A DNA stretch of 64,000 nt from Sulfurospirillaceae bacterium (GCA_028684065.1 JAQUGO010000010.1:17948-81947); one strand, 5' to 3'; shown: positions 35,574 through 44,776, counted from the stretch's first letter. Numbers and translations: made by a program. Notes: a model not told the origin generated them from the letters alone.

Positions 35574-36638
35574 TTGTCAAATAAAAAATTTGCATTTATT
35601 TTTTTAAGTATTATTGCTATCTTTACACTTCTTAATTTTTCAATATGGTCTTTGTATACCAAAGAAATTTTAACACGTGAAGGAGACTTTATTACGGGCG
35701 ATTTAACTCGTATTGGTTATCTAAGCAAAGCTGTACACAAGAGAAAAAATGAAATTGACTTACCTAAACAGCATGATTCTCAACCAAAAGCAACACATTA
35801 TGAGCTTGTAACAATTGGGGACTCCTTTTCACAAGGTCACAGTGGGGGCAAAAATAGATATTATCAAGATTATATTGCAACAAAATTCAATTGGAATGTC
35901 TTAAACTTACCCCAATATCCAAATACACAAAATTATAGTGAAACGATTATAGCCCTTGCTAACAATGGCTTTTTAGATAAATATCACATTAAGTACGTCC
36001 TAATCGAATCTACCCAACGAAGAGTTGTTGAGCGATTTACAAAGCACGTTAACTATTCTCTCTCAATACCATATGAAGAAAGTGAAAACTTTTACCATAT
36101 TCAAAAAGAGCATAGTTTTCAACTCCCAGATGTCACAGCTATCAATAATGGGAATAGCAAATTTGTCCTTTACAATTTTCTTTATCACTTTTCAGACCGA
36201 GCATTTTTTTCGGATGTACATAAAGTCAAACTTACTCAAAAGTTTTTTTCAACATCTTTAGGAGATTACTTGCTGTATTATCATAAAGATATAAGCACTA
36301 TCAAAAACACCACTTTAGCATCTTTAGAAACAGTAAATTCTGAGCTTAATACTCTTTCACGATTTTTAAAAGAAAAAGGTATTCAACTTATTTTCATGCC
36401 TGCTGTAAGCAAATATGATCTTTATAGCCCTTTTATTGTTAATAATAAATATGAACTAGACCCTTTTTTTAATCTTTTCGAAACATTAAAAAAAGACTAT
36501 ATATTCATTGATACTAAAAAAATTCTTTCAAAAGAGCTCCAAAAAAATGAGCAAGATATTTTTTATGGTGACGATACACACTGGAGCTATAAGGCTTCAG
36601 ACATTATCATTTCATACCTTTATAAAATCATCAAATAA
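35574..36638 (+). CDS. Membrane-anchored SGNH acetyltransferase-like partner of MBOAT copy B (AlgJ/AlgX-like)
   Basis: About 354 residues: an N-terminal membrane segment (FAFIFLSIIAIFTLLNFSIW), then a periplasmic domain with the SGNH nucleophile block LVTIGDSFSQGHSG and the C-terminal GDDTHWSYKASDIIISYL carrying the DxxH pair, as in AlgJ/AlgX-type O-acetyltransferases. TTG 35574 has AAGG at a sensible distance; GTG 35571 is the alternative. It would accept acyl groups from MBOAT copy B and acetylate the glycan. It is not visibly similar to the partner of copy A beyond general layout. Confidence 0.82.
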   Translation: MSNKKFAFIFLSIIAIFTLLNFSIWSLYTKEILTREGDFITGDLTRIGYLSKAVHKRKNEIDLPKQHDSQPKATHYELVTIGDSFSQGHSGGKNRYYQDYIATKFNWNVLNLPQYPNTQNYSETIIALANNGFLDKYHIKYVLIESTQRRVVERFTKHVNYSLSIPYEESENFYHIQKEHSFQLPDVTAINNGNSKFVLYNFLYHFSDRAFFSDVHKVKLTQKFFSTSLGDYLLYYHKDISTIKNTTLASLETVNSELNTLSRFLKEKGIQLIFMPAVSKYDLYSPFIVNNKYELDPFFNLFETLKKDYIFIDTKKILSKELQKNEQDIFYGDDTHWSYKASDIIISYLYKIIK

Positions 36639-36735
36639 TGAATCCTTATTCTAAACTTGGGTATCTTTAATCTTGATAACATACAAAACTTGTTATATTG
36701 TCACAAACATTTAAAAATATATAAAGAGTAAACTA
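36639..36735 (+). promoter_or_regulatory. Possible promoter region before the 36736 gene
   Basis: A 97-base gap breaks the plus-strand chain. It contains TTGATA near 36674 and TATATT about 15 bases later, plus a small inverted repeat (ATAACA...TGTTAT). This could be a separate promoter for the last plus-strand transferase, or residual processing hairpin. Weak evidence by eye only. Confidence 0.3.
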
Positions 36736-37488
36736 ATGAAATCAATAGTGTGTATGAAATGGGGAACCCTTTACGGAGCTGATTATGTTAATACTTTATA
36801 CAGTATGGTTAAACGAAATATTACTGGAGAATTTAGATTTGTTTGTTTAACAGACAACCCCGTAGGCATTAATCCTGCTGTAGAGATTAGAGAATGCCCT
36901 TCTTTAGTTTTATCACCCGAGTATGCTGCTCATAAAACAGGTGGCTGGAGAAAACTAACTTTATGGGATTCTTCTGTTTTTCACAAAGATGAAACTTGGG
37001 TATTTTTTGACTTAGATGTTATTATTGTCGATAATATCGATGCCTTATTTGATTATGAACCTCAAGAAACATTTATTGTTATGCAAAATTGGACGCAAAA
37101 AGGTAAAAACATAGGCAATACGTCAGTGTTTAGATTTACAGTAGGGAAGCATGATTATCTTTTTAATAATTTTTCTAAAAATTTTGCTCAGATTATCAAT
37201 GACCCAGCAACAAAAAATGAACAAATCTATATTTCAAAAAATATTAGCAGTATGAAATTTTGGCCAGATGAATGGTGTATCCTCTTCAAAGTACAGTGCA
37301 TTCCACCCTTTCCTCAAAGATTATGGAAAGAGACAAGTATTCCTAAAGGAACAAAAGTTATTGCATTTCCTGGGGTTCCTAATCCTCATCAAGCAAAAGA
37401 CGGTATATGGCCAGCCAAATGGTACAAAAAATTTTATAAGACTATCAAGCCCGCAACATGGATTAATGATTACTGGAAGGTTAATTAG
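36736..37488 (+). CDS. Putative glycosyltransferase (GT-A like, DxD)
   Basis: A 250-residue protein starting SIVCMKWGTLYGADYVNTLY with WVFFDLDVIIVDNIDALF, where DLD is a metal-binding DxD of GT-A enzymes related to GT8-like proteins. HKTGGWRKLTLW and PDEWCILFK are conserved-looking segments. It resembles short transferases found singly in O-antigen loci. It ends 4 bases from the convergent GT10 gene and has its own upstream gap, so it may be transcribed independently. Donor unknown. Confidence 0.72.
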   Translation: MKSIVCMKWGTLYGADYVNTLYSMVKRNITGEFRFVCLTDNPVGINPAVEIRECPSLVLSPEYAAHKTGGWRKLTLWDSSVFHKDETWVFFDLDVIIVDNIDALFDYEPQETFIVMQNWTQKGKNIGNTSVFRFTVGKHDYLFNNFSKNFAQIINDPATKNEQIYISKNISSMKFWPDEWCILFKVQCIPPFPQRLWKETSIPKGTKVIAFPGVPNPHQAKDGIWPAKWYKKFYKTIKPATWINDYWKVN

Positions 37489-37492
37489 ATAC

Positions 37493-38512
37493 TCATAATC
37501 TAGCCATTAAGCTTTTAACAGCATTGGTGATTCTAAAATTAAAAAGTCGTAGTAAATCAGGGAGATATCTGACTCGCATGATTCTCCTTGAGTAGATTTT
37601 TTGATGAGGTGTCATCTCTGCTAATTCGGCCTTTTCAACAATCTTGCTAATCATTGCCAATAGATTATACTCTTCAAGGACTCTACGTCTTGCTTCTTTC
37701 ACAGCATCAAGCCTTCGCTCATATTCGCCCTCTTCTGAAATAATCTTTTTAATTTTTTGAATAGAGCCAGACATATCGTTAATATCAATTTGAATTAAGC
37801 TTTCTTTGGGAAAATAGTTATAAACATTGGGGCATCCATGATAAATAGGTACTGTAAAACCTAAAAAAGCATCTGCAAGCTTTTCAGTCCATACATTATC
37901 TTCAATATGATTTTCAATGGCTACATGGAACTCATAATCATCCAATGCTTCTGCTTTTTTTTCAATCCATTTAAACCCTCTACCATACCTTTCTAACTCT
38001 GGAATTTCTTTTTCCATCATCGCGGTAAAAGCATAACGTAATTTATGCATCGTATGTCCTTGCTGTTTATTAGAACATACGGTTGAAAGTTTTTTCGTTT
38101 TTGTAGGATGTGTTACACTAATAATTTCATTATAATCCTTTCCATAAAACCAAACATTGCCCGTTTGAGAACGTAAAGCGTTAGGGTGTGGGAGAATTTT
38201 TTCATCTTGGTTGGTAATGAGATAATGAAACTGTTTAGCAAAAGCTCGTCCATACCGCGTAATAGAACTAGGCTCTGTCGTCACTAATATCGTATTTTCT
38301 TTTGGGCATTGCAATAATTCTATTCTATGAGGAATAATATGAGAAATATCATCAATAACAACTAGCCAATCGTAATTCTGTTCTAACGCATTAAATATAA
38401 AAGAACATTTCCCCCATGTTGCACTATTATTAATTGTCTGAGGAATAAAACAAGATTCTTCAAGGGTGGTACTATAACGACTTATTAACTTAACTCTTAT
38501 ACTTTTTTCCAT
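37493..38512 (-). CDS. Alpha-1,3/4-fucosyltransferase-like (GT10)
   Basis: A 339-residue protein whose central block YEFHVAIENHIEDNVWTEKL followed by ADAFLGFTVPIYHGCPN matches the GT10 GDP-fucose-binding signature (F-x-ENS-x-x-d-YvTEKl...vPvvyG). The N-terminal part (NYDWLVVIDDISH, TILVTTEPSS) fits the acceptor domain. GDP-fucose is supplied by fcl/gmd/manC in this locus. If it acts on the same glycan as the GT11 enzyme it would place a second fucose, giving a Lewis-type pattern. Linkage and acceptor are inferred; other 6-deoxy donors are possible. Confidence 0.85.
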   Translation of the reverse strand: MEKSIRVKLISRYSTTLEESCFIPQTINNSATWGKCSFIFNALEQNYDWLVVIDDISHIIPHRIELLQCPKENTILVTTEPSSITRYGRAFAKQFHYLITNQDEKILPHPNALRSQTGNVWFYGKDYNEIISVTHPTKTKKLSTVCSNKQQGHTMHKLRYAFTAMMEKEIPELERYGRGFKWIEKKAEALDDYEFHVAIENHIEDNVWTEKLADAFLGFTVPIYHGCPNVYNYFPKESLIQIDINDMSGSIQKIKKIISEEGEYERRLDAVKEARRRVLEEYNLLAMISKIVEKAELAEMTPHQKIYSRRIMRVRYLPDLLRLFNFRITNAVKSLMARL

Positions 38513-38543
38513 TTTTCTTTATTGTACCTTATGAATTTATCTA

Positions 38544-39071
38544 TTACTGAATAATAATATTATAAATCATATTATACATTTCTTGAAAATTTTGCACAGT
38601 ATCTGTGGGTACCATGATATTAACATCGCAAAATTCACCCATAACACTATTGGCTATGGTGCTAATACCTATCGTTTTACATCCCATATTCCGACCAAGA
38701 CTTAAAGCTCTTAATACATTCTTACTGCAACCACTTGTTGAAAGACCTAATAAAATATCACCTTTTTTAGCTTTTATTTCAAGTTGTTTTTCAAAAATTT
38801 TATCAAAACCATTTTCATTAGCAATTTCTGTTATTATTCCAACATCATTGGTCAAAGAAAATGCAAAAAAAGGATTTTTTACATTGAGCTGATAGACCAT
38901 TGTATTAGCATTATGCGCGTGAAGACCATTTCCAAAGACATAGAGATGATTGTTGTTTTTCAATGCTTCTTGAACTACTACCTTAGCCGTATAAATATAA
39001 CTTTGTAAATTAGCAAAAACCTCTTCAGAGATGGCTTGATGCCGACGTATCTGATCAATAATTTGTTGCAT
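38544..39071 (-). CDS. SIS-domain sugar-phosphate isomerase-like protein (GmhA-related)
   Basis: A 175-residue single SIS-domain protein: NNHLYVFGNGLHAHNANTMV binds the sugar phosphate start and GDILLGLSTSGCSKNVLRAL is the serine/threonine-rich phosphate loop. GmhA (sedoheptulose-7-P isomerase) has this size and layout, but the usual GmhA N-terminal helix and other heptose genes (gmhB, hldE, hldD) are not next to it. It is 31 bases from the GT10 gene. Substrate uncertain. Confidence 0.78.
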   Translation of the reverse strand: MQQIIDQIRRHQAISEEVFANLQSYIYTAKVVVQEALKNNNHLYVFGNGLHAHNANTMVYQLNVKNPFFAFSLTNDVGIITEIANENGFDKIFEKQLEIKAKKGDILLGLSTSGCSKNVLRALSLGRNMGCKTIGISTIANSVMGEFCDVNIMVPTDTVQNFQEMYNMIYNIIIQ

Positions 39072-39779
39072 TTATTCTTTCAACTCTTTCGTAATATCAC
39101 TCAAAAGATTGGTATATTCAAGATAAGGAACTTCCTCTTTTTTGGAAATCAAGGCCTCTTTAGCACGCTTAAAGAAACGTCGTGCTTCTTCTAGATTTTT
39201 AACATCATAGGTTAAAATTTTTCCCAAATAATAGTTAGCATAAATATGAGAAGGTTCATGTTCAACAATTGTTTTCAGTTCTTCAATAGCACTATACGTT
39301 TGGCAATTTTTTTGTAAAGAAATAGAAAGTTTAAGACGAATTTCATCTTGCGTATTATCCGCAGAAAGACTTTTACGGTACATGTACACTGCTTCGTTGA
39401 AAATACCCATCTCATAGTATCCATCACCCAATTTATTCCACAACTCTTTATCATTAGTAGCGCCTGCTTGTTTACGAAGGTTGGTCACTTTTAATGCGAA
39501 AGGTAAAACACTCGCAATAGGGCTTTGTTGAACATTATGAGGGTCAACAGAATACGCATCAACCAAGATTTCAAACCCTTTGGCAATACGCCCTTGTTTG
39601 AGATAGATATTCGCCAATTGGAGCAAACACTTAGTATTTGTTGGTTCACTCAGTAAAATAGTTTCTATCGCTTCTTTTGCTTTATTGACATCAAAGCGTT
39701 CTACTTCACAAACAGTATACTCATTCGCATGTAAGTTTATTACTGTCAAGCATATAACAATAAAGATTTTGTAATACAT
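39072..39779 (-). CDS. Secreted TPR-repeat protein
   Basis: A 235-residue protein with a signal peptide (MYYKIFIVICLTVINLHA) followed by repeated 34-residue helical units, for example TKCLLQLANIYLKQGRIAKG, DKELWNKLGDGYYEMGIFNEA and HIYANYYLGKILTYDV, typical of tetratricopeptide repeats (five or six units). It ends 1 base before the SIS gene start, so the two are co-transcribed. Presumably a periplasmic scaffold in envelope or glycan assembly; partners unknown. Confidence 0.8.
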   Translation of the reverse strand: MYYKIFIVICLTVINLHANEYTVCEVERFDVNKAKEAIETILLSEPTNTKCLLQLANIYLKQGRIAKGFEILVDAYSVDPHNVQQSPIASVLPFALKVTNLRKQAGATNDKELWNKLGDGYYEMGIFNEAVYMYRKSLSADNTQDEIRLKLSISLQKNCQTYSAIEELKTIVEHEPSHIYANYYLGKILTYDVKNLEEARRFFKRAKEALISKKEEVPYLEYTNLLSDITKELKE

Positions 39780-39876
39780 AAAACCTCAATAAAAATAGTC
39801 TTTATTGGATTATACAAAAGTTTTATAAAAGTCGTATGTCAACGAAAAATATTTCCTAAAAACTAAGCACTCTTAA

Positions 39877-39906
39877 AGTATCATTGGTTATAATAATCAT
39901 GATACT
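39877..39906. promoter_or_regulatory. Inverted repeat across the promoter of the cytochrome c gene
   Basis: AGTATCAT and ATGATACT form perfect 8-base arms separated by 14 bases, centre-to-centre 22 bases, about two helical turns. The spacer contains TATAAT (39889-39894), a good -10 box, 33 bases from the ATG of the cytochrome gene. A dimeric regulator bound here would block or reshape the promoter. The regulator is not identified. Confidence 0.6.
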
Positions 39907-39926
39907 AAAACATAAGGGGTGATTAA

Positions 39927-40223
39927 ATGAAGAAAATTTGGACTATTTTGGCAATCGCAGCAGTCTCTACTTTGATGGCAGCCGATGGTGAAGCAGTGTA
40001 TAAATCAAAATGTTTTTCATGTCATGGAGACAAAGCAGCTAAAGCGGCTTTGAACAAATCTCAAATTATAGCGGGTTGGGATCAAGCAAAGATTATCGCC
40101 TCTATTCAAGGGTATAAAAATGGTGAAGGTGGCCCAATGAAAGGGGTTATGAAGCCTATTGCCTCAGGACTTAGTGAAGATGATTTAAAAGCTGTAGCAG
40201 CAACCATATCTTCGTTTAAATAA
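39927..40223 (+). CDS. Small periplasmic cytochrome c (class I)
   Basis: A 98-residue mono-haem cytochrome. Signal peptide MKKIWTILAIAAVSTLMA, haem site CFSCH with cysteines 29 and 32 and His 33, and likely Met axial ligand in GGPMKGVMKP. It resembles the c553/c8-type electron carriers that donate to cbb3 oxidase in this phylum. AAGGGG lies upstream of the ATG. Next to ccoS-ccoI (convergent) the context is microaerobic respiration. The inverted repeat at its promoter suggests specific control. Confidence 0.93.
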   Translation: MKKIWTILAIAAVSTLMAADGEAVYKSKCFSCHGDKAAKAALNKSQIIAGWDQAKIIASIQGYKNGEGGPMKGVMKPIASGLSEDDLKAVAATISSFK

Positions 40224-40232
40224 CTTAAAATT

Positions 40233-40255
40233 GCACGGGAGGCTTACTCCTGTGC
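40233..40255. terminator. Hairpin between convergent cytochrome c and ccoS genes
   Basis: GCACGGGAG, loop GCTTA, CTCCTGTGC: a 9-base stem with one G-U pair, in the 50-base gap between two convergent genes. A run of A on the upstream side reads as T on the minus strand, so it would best terminate the ccoI-ccoS transcript and may work both ways. Confidence 0.55.
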
Positions 40256-40273
40256 TCAACAATACTAAACTAT

Positions 40274-40516
40274 CTAATCTGGTGGTCTGTAACCTTTGGT
40301 TCGTTCTTCTTTTTGACGTAAAATCTGTGCTTTTTTCTGCTCCATTTTTACCGCATCTTGTAAAGACTCTTCACTATCAAATTGGGCACCATCGATAAAT
40401 TTTTTTTGATCATCAAACTGGCCACTTCGAACGCCCCACAATAAAGCCCAAAGGCCAAAAGCGCCAAGCAATGTTGAAGCCCCAAGCATCATAGCGATTA
40501 CCCATCCATCCATCAA
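40274..40516 (-). CDS. ccoS: cbb3-type cytochrome oxidase assembly protein CcoS
   Basis: An 80-residue protein with one N-terminal membrane segment (WVIAMMLGASTLLGAFGLWALLWGV) followed by SGQFDDQKKFIDGAQFDSEE, the conserved CcoS motif. CcoS is needed for cofactor insertion into cbb3 oxidase, with the copper pump CcoI. Its start overlaps the ccoI stop by 4 bases, giving coupled translation. The C-terminal charged tail is longer than in some relatives. Confidence 0.93.
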   Translation of the reverse strand: MMDGWVIAMMLGASTLLGAFGLWALLWGVRSGQFDDQKKFIDGAQFDSEESLQDAVKMEQKKAQILRQKEERTKGYRPPD

Positions 40517-42945
40517 GCATCCTTTTTTGAAACAAATTTTAGCAGCGTAATACGCATCGAATTACTGACCACAACGATAGAACTTAGCGACATCGAGAGG
40601 GCGGCAATGAGAGGAATTACATATCCACTCATTGCTAAAGGAATTGTAATAAAATTATAGAGCAATGAAAAAATAAGATTTTCTTTCACACTGTGTAATG
40701 TTTTTCGCGCTATGATAAATGACTCATATAATGACTCTAAGGTATCACTGCGTAACACTATATCACTCACATCTATCGCCACATCGGCACCACTTCCCAT
40801 GCTAATAGCAATTTCAGCTTTTGCAAGCGCAAGTGCGTCATTGATGCCATCACCCACCATTACAACATTTTTGCCCTCTTTTTGTAAACCTTCTATGTAT
40901 GCTGCTTTCTGAGCAGGAAGAAGTTCTGCTTCAACCGTATTTATGCCAACTTGACATGCAATGGCTTGTGCGGCAGAGTGATGATCACCTGTGAGCATGA
41001 CAATATCAAGCCCCAAATTTTTAAGTTTTTGAATACTTTCTTTAGCACCCAGTTTAGGGCTATCTTCCAATCCAAAAAGAGCGACTACTTCACTATCAAT
41101 TGCCACAAAGAATTGACTTAAAGAGGCATATTCTAAAGGAATTTCAAACAAAATACCCTCTTGTCTCATCATTTGTGCATTACCACCTACAATACTATGC
41201 CCCTCACATGTAGCTTTGATTCCCTTTGCTTCAATGCTTTTAACATTTTCAAGATGCTTTGCTTGTAAACGTATCTCTTGTCCCAGTAAAAAAGCTTTGA
41301 CTCCTTTACTAATTGGGTGTGTCGATTCCGATACTAAGGCATAAACTAAAGCACTATCAAACGGTTTCAAAGAACTAAAATGCACAACCTCTGGGCTCCC
41401 TTTTGTAATGGTACCAGTCTTATCTAAAGCCAATACGGTACATTTTGCCATGGATTCTAAAAATCCTGCTTCTTTAAAGAATATGCCTCTTTTCGCGGCT
41501 AATCCAAGACCTACTAAAGTTGCTACAGGTGTTGCAAGGCTAAGCGCACAAGGACATGCAACTACAATGACTGAGATGGAAACAATCAATGCTTTTTCAA
41601 AAGAACCACTCATCATATACCACCCAGCAAAGGTGGTTATGGCTAATATAAAAATTGTCATAGAAAAATAGCCTGAAATTCTATTGGCGAGCTTCTCAAT
41701 CTGTGGTTTTTTGGTCATTGCATCTTCTAATAAAGAAACAATTTTACTAAGTGTTGAGGAAGAAAAAGTATGCGTTGAGCGATAGCGAATCACACTATCC
41801 AAACAAATTGAACCACTAAGAATTTTATCTCCCACACTTTGTAACTGAGGAATAGACTCGCCTGTAAGACTGGAAAGGTCAAAAGAACCTTCACCACTTA
41901 AGATAATTCCATCAATAACTACCTTATCCCCAGCACGTACCTCAACAATTTCCCCAATGCTGACCGATTCAACGCTAGTAAGTATCTTTTCTTCATCTTT
42001 AATGATAGTGACCTCAGAGGGCATCGAGCTACCAAAAGCATCCAGTGTATCAACAGCTTTTTTCTTCGTGAGCACTTCTAGATATTTTCCTGCAAAAACA
42101 AAAGTAATAATCATCGTCACCGAATCAAAATAGACTTCAGTATTTTTGCTAAACATCGCATATACCGAAAAAATATAGGTTAAACTTGCTCCCGTTGCAA
42201 CGAGTACATCCATATTGATATACCGATTTTTGATACCATAATAGGCCCCTTTAAAATAAACAGAACCTGTATAAAAAAGAGTTGGTGTGGCAAGAGCAAA
42301 CTCTGCAAAATTGAGAATACTTTTAATATTACTTTGCATTCCTGTAAAATAGCCTGAATACTGTGCTATGGCAATCCACATGACATTCATCGTTGCAAAA
42401 ATACCTACTAAAAGTTTGGAGTAATATTCCCTGCGTTGTGCATTAGCACGTTCTTCTTGCAAACTTGGATCATAAGGATATGCGTTATAGCCAATACTCC
42501 GAATCGTTGCAATAATCTCTGAAAGTTTGATAAGTGAATTATCCCATACAATCTTGGCTTTATGATTGGAATAGTTGATAGACACCTCAACAATGCCCTC
42601 TTTTTTTGAGAGAACTTTTTCATTTAGCCATACACACGCACTGCAATGAATGCCTTCAATAATGAGTGATATTTCACTCAATCCTTCACTATTTTGTTTG
42701 ACATATTTTGAGACAAACCCTTCTAAATCAAACCGTGCAATATCATCAAAACTCTCTTTTGGTGGATCCAAGGTCACTTCACCCATTTTGTCATAAAATG
42801 TATCTAATCCTTCTTCCCGCAATAAATGAAAAATTCCTTGGCACCCTTTGCAACAAAAGTAGTATGGAACTTGCATACTTCTATCTTCAATTAAAAAAGA
42901 TTTCTCATATTCAAGGTGACAATGATCACAACGCTTTTTTTCCAT
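40513..42945 (-). CDS. ccoI: Copper-translocating P1B-type ATPase for cbb3 oxidase assembly
   Basis: An 810-residue inner-membrane pump delivering copper for cbb3 oxidase. In order: an N-terminal Cys-rich domain (CDHCHLEY, CCKGCQGIF), an HMA domain with GIHCSACVWLNEKV, membrane helices, the TGESIPQ actuator loop, the ion-channel CPCALSLATP, the phosphorylation site ALDKTGTITKGSPE and the hinge VGDGINDALALA. The CPC motif plus the N-terminal Cys-rich extension and the linked ccoS support the FixI/CcoI branch rather than the detoxifying CopA. Confidence 0.94.
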   Translation of the reverse strand: MEKKRCDHCHLEYEKSFLIEDRSMQVPYYFCCKGCQGIFHLLREEGLDTFYDKMGEVTLDPPKESFDDIARFDLEGFVSKYVKQNSEGLSEISLIIEGIHCSACVWLNEKVLSKKEGIVEVSINYSNHKAKIVWDNSLIKLSEIIATIRSIGYNAYPYDPSLQEERANAQRREYYSKLLVGIFATMNVMWIAIAQYSGYFTGMQSNIKSILNFAEFALATPTLFYTGSVYFKGAYYGIKNRYINMDVLVATGASLTYIFSVYAMFSKNTEVYFDSVTMIITFVFAGKYLEVLTKKKAVDTLDAFGSSMPSEVTIIKDEEKILTSVESVSIGEIVEVRAGDKVVIDGIILSGEGSFDLSSLTGESIPQLQSVGDKILSGSICLDSVIRYRSTHTFSSSTLSKIVSLLEDAMTKKPQIEKLANRISGYFSMTIFILAITTFAGWYMMSGSFEKALIVSISVIVVACPCALSLATPVATLVGLGLAAKRGIFFKEAGFLESMAKCTVLALDKTGTITKGSPEVVHFSSLKPFDSALVYALVSESTHPISKGVKAFLLGQEIRLQAKHLENVKSIEAKGIKATCEGHSIVGGNAQMMRQEGILFEIPLEYASLSQFFVAIDSEVVALFGLEDSPKLGAKESIQKLKNLGLDIVMLTGDHHSAAQAIACQVGINTVEAELLPAQKAAYIEGLQKEGKNVVMVGDGINDALALAKAEIAISMGSGADVAIDVSDIVLRSDTLESLYESFIIARKTLHSVKENLIFSLLYNFITIPLAMSGYVIPLIAALSMSLSSIVVVSNSMRITLLKFVSKKDA

Positions 42946-43148
42946 ACTGCTCTTTCATGACTTATAGTTAATACGAAAATTATATCGTGACTTTTTAATA
43001 ATTGACCTTAGAAAAGAGTACCTACGTGATAAAATAATGACACTTTTATACACATATAACTTATTTTCTGCGTCAAAAATATTCAATCAATTGATTTTTT
43101 TCTTCCCATTAGTATAGAATTGTTTATTATCCAACACAAAGGAAGCAT
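42946..43148. other. Divergent intergenic region, ccoI / SQR-like gene
   Basis: A 203-base spacer between two outward-facing genes. It is AT-rich and contains a perfect 12-base palindrome AATCAATTGATT at 43085-43096 followed by a T tract, and TATAGAAT near 43113, a plausible -10 region for the flavoprotein gene. AAAGGAAG lies just before the ATG at 43149. No gene seen in it. Confidence 0.5.
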
Positions 43149-44603
43149 ATGGCACGAGTAGTTGTTTTAGGGGCTGGAATTTCAGGGCATACAGCCGCAA
43201 TGTTTGCGAAACGAAAACTTGGCTCAAGCCATGAAGTCATTGTTGTTTCGCCAAATAGCAAATGGAACTGGATACCTTCAAATATCTGGGTTGGGGTTGG
43301 GCAAATGCGTCCTGAAGATGTCATTTTTGAATTAGAACCTGTCTATGATAAATTGGGCATCTCTTTTAAGCAAGCCAAAGCCATTAGCATTCATCCTGAA
43401 GGTGATACCAACAGTAACAATGGTTTTGTCACAATCAAGTATACAGGACAAGGTAAAGAGGGGCAAAACGAACAGGTAGCGTATGATTATCTCATCAACG
43501 CCACAGGGCCAAAGCTCAATTTTGCAGCCACAGAAGGCTTAGGACCTGATAAATTCACCCAATCAGTCTGTACCTATTCTCATGCACAAGAAGCCAATGA
43601 ACATTTTCAAGAGGCTATCGAAAAGATGAAAAAAGGCGAAACACAACGCTTTTTGATAGGTACGGGACATGGTATGTGCACATGCCAAGGAGCTGCTTTT
43701 GAATACATCTTTAATATTGACCACGAATTACGTGCTCTTGGACTTCGAGATAAAGCAGAATTAACATGGATATCTAACGAATATGAGCTGGGTGATTTTG
43801 GCGTAGGCGGTATGCACATCAAACGCGGTGGTTACATTACCAATGGTAAAATCTTTGCAGAGTCTCTTTTTACAGAACGAGAGTTACACTGGATTACAAG
43901 AGCGCATGTTAATAAAATTGAAAAAGGTATTGCTCATTATGAAACACTTGAAGGTGAAGATAAAAGTGTAGAATTTGATTTTGCGATGCTCATTCCTCCT
44001 TTTGCAGGTGTTGGACTTAAAGCATTTGGAAAAGATGGTACGGATATTACTTCACAACTTTTTGCAGCCAACGGCTTCTTAAAAGTAGATGCTGATTATA
44101 CCCCAAAAGCTTTTGAACAGTGGAGTGCTAACGATTGGCCAAAAACCTATCAAAATCCTACCTATAAAAACCTCTTTGCATGTGGTATAGCATTTGCCCC
44201 TCCCCATGCGATTTCTAAACCACTTGTGAGCACCAAAGGTGTCAATATCTTCCCAACACCTCCACGAACAGGTATGCCCTCAGGCATCATTGGCAAAGCC
44301 GTAGCGCTTAGTATTGTCGATATGATCAATGGTGCGAGTGAGCCAACGCATCTAGCATCAATGTCACATATGGGTGCAGCATGTGTCGCAAGTGCGGGTA
44401 AAGGACTTTTTGGAGGAACGGCAGCATCTATTACGATGTATCCTGTTGTACCTGATTATGAAACTTACCCAGAATATGGCCGAGATATTAACTACACCAC
44501 GGGCGAAATCGGTACTGCTGGACATTGGATTAAAGAGATTTTACACCATATGTTTTTATACAAAGCCAAAGCGAAGCCGTTTTGGTTTATTATCCCAGAA
44601 TAA
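43149..44603 (+). CDS. Sulfide:quinone oxidoreductase-like FAD-dependent oxidoreductase
   Basis: A 484-residue flavoprotein. VVVLGAGISGHTAAMFAKR at residues 4-22 is the FAD-binding dinucleotide motif, and YKNLFACGIAFAPPHAISKP near 340-360 is the second FAD-contacting block with a cysteine. SVCTYSHAQEA (Cys near 140) and GMCTCQGAAFEY provide further cysteines in places used by SQR-type enzymes. Sulfide or polysulfide oxidation coupled to quinone is likely, but the exact subtype is uncertain and other NDH-2-like roles are possible. Followed at 11 bases by a small membrane protein gene. Confidence 0.82.
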   Translation: MARVVVLGAGISGHTAAMFAKRKLGSSHEVIVVSPNSKWNWIPSNIWVGVGQMRPEDVIFELEPVYDKLGISFKQAKAISIHPEGDTNSNNGFVTIKYTGQGKEGQNEQVAYDYLINATGPKLNFAATEGLGPDKFTQSVCTYSHAQEANEHFQEAIEKMKKGETQRFLIGTGHGMCTCQGAAFEYIFNIDHELRALGLRDKAELTWISNEYELGDFGVGGMHIKRGGYITNGKIFAESLFTERELHWITRAHVNKIEKGIAHYETLEGEDKSVEFDFAMLIPPFAGVGLKAFGKDGTDITSQLFAANGFLKVDADYTPKAFEQWSANDWPKTYQNPTYKNLFACGIAFAPPHAISKPLVSTKGVNIFPTPPRTGMPSGIIGKAVALSIVDMINGASEPTHLASMSHMGAACVASAGKGLFGGTAASITMYPVVPDYETYPEYGRDINYTTGEIGTAGHWIKEILHHMFLYKAKAKPFWFIIPE

Positions 44604-44614
44604 GGAATTTTGAT

Positions 44615-44776
44615 ATGCAAACCAATAGAAATCCATACGAACAGGCCTACTATCCACCTAAACCACTTCCGAGTGTTGTTTTTATGCGCAAATGTGTCTT
44701 ATGGCAAATTGTCAGATTTATCGTTATCAACCTTAAAATGCTTGTTGTCGTATCCAAATCACACTCGAAGCATTAG
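44615..44776 (+). CDS. Small membrane protein linked to the SQR-like gene
   Basis: A 53-residue protein: a proline/tyrosine-rich N-terminus (NPYEQAYYPPKPLP) then one hydrophobic segment (VVFMRKCVLWQIVRFIVINLKMLVVV) and a basic tail. ATG 44615 has AAGGA 8 bases upstream and is 11 bases after the flavoprotein stop; a strong terminator follows it, so it closes a two-gene operon. It may anchor the flavoprotein to the membrane or quinone pool. I do not recognise a named family. Confidence 0.72.
   Translation: MQTNRNPYEQAYYPPKPLPSVVFMRKCVLWQIVRFIVINLKMLVVVSKSHSKH

Noticed and set aside
1..39800. Homopolymeric G/C tracts for Campylobacter-style phase variation
   Set aside because: No G or C run longer than about five or six bases was found; the only candidate slippage sites are the 5-, 7- and 8-base tandem repeats.
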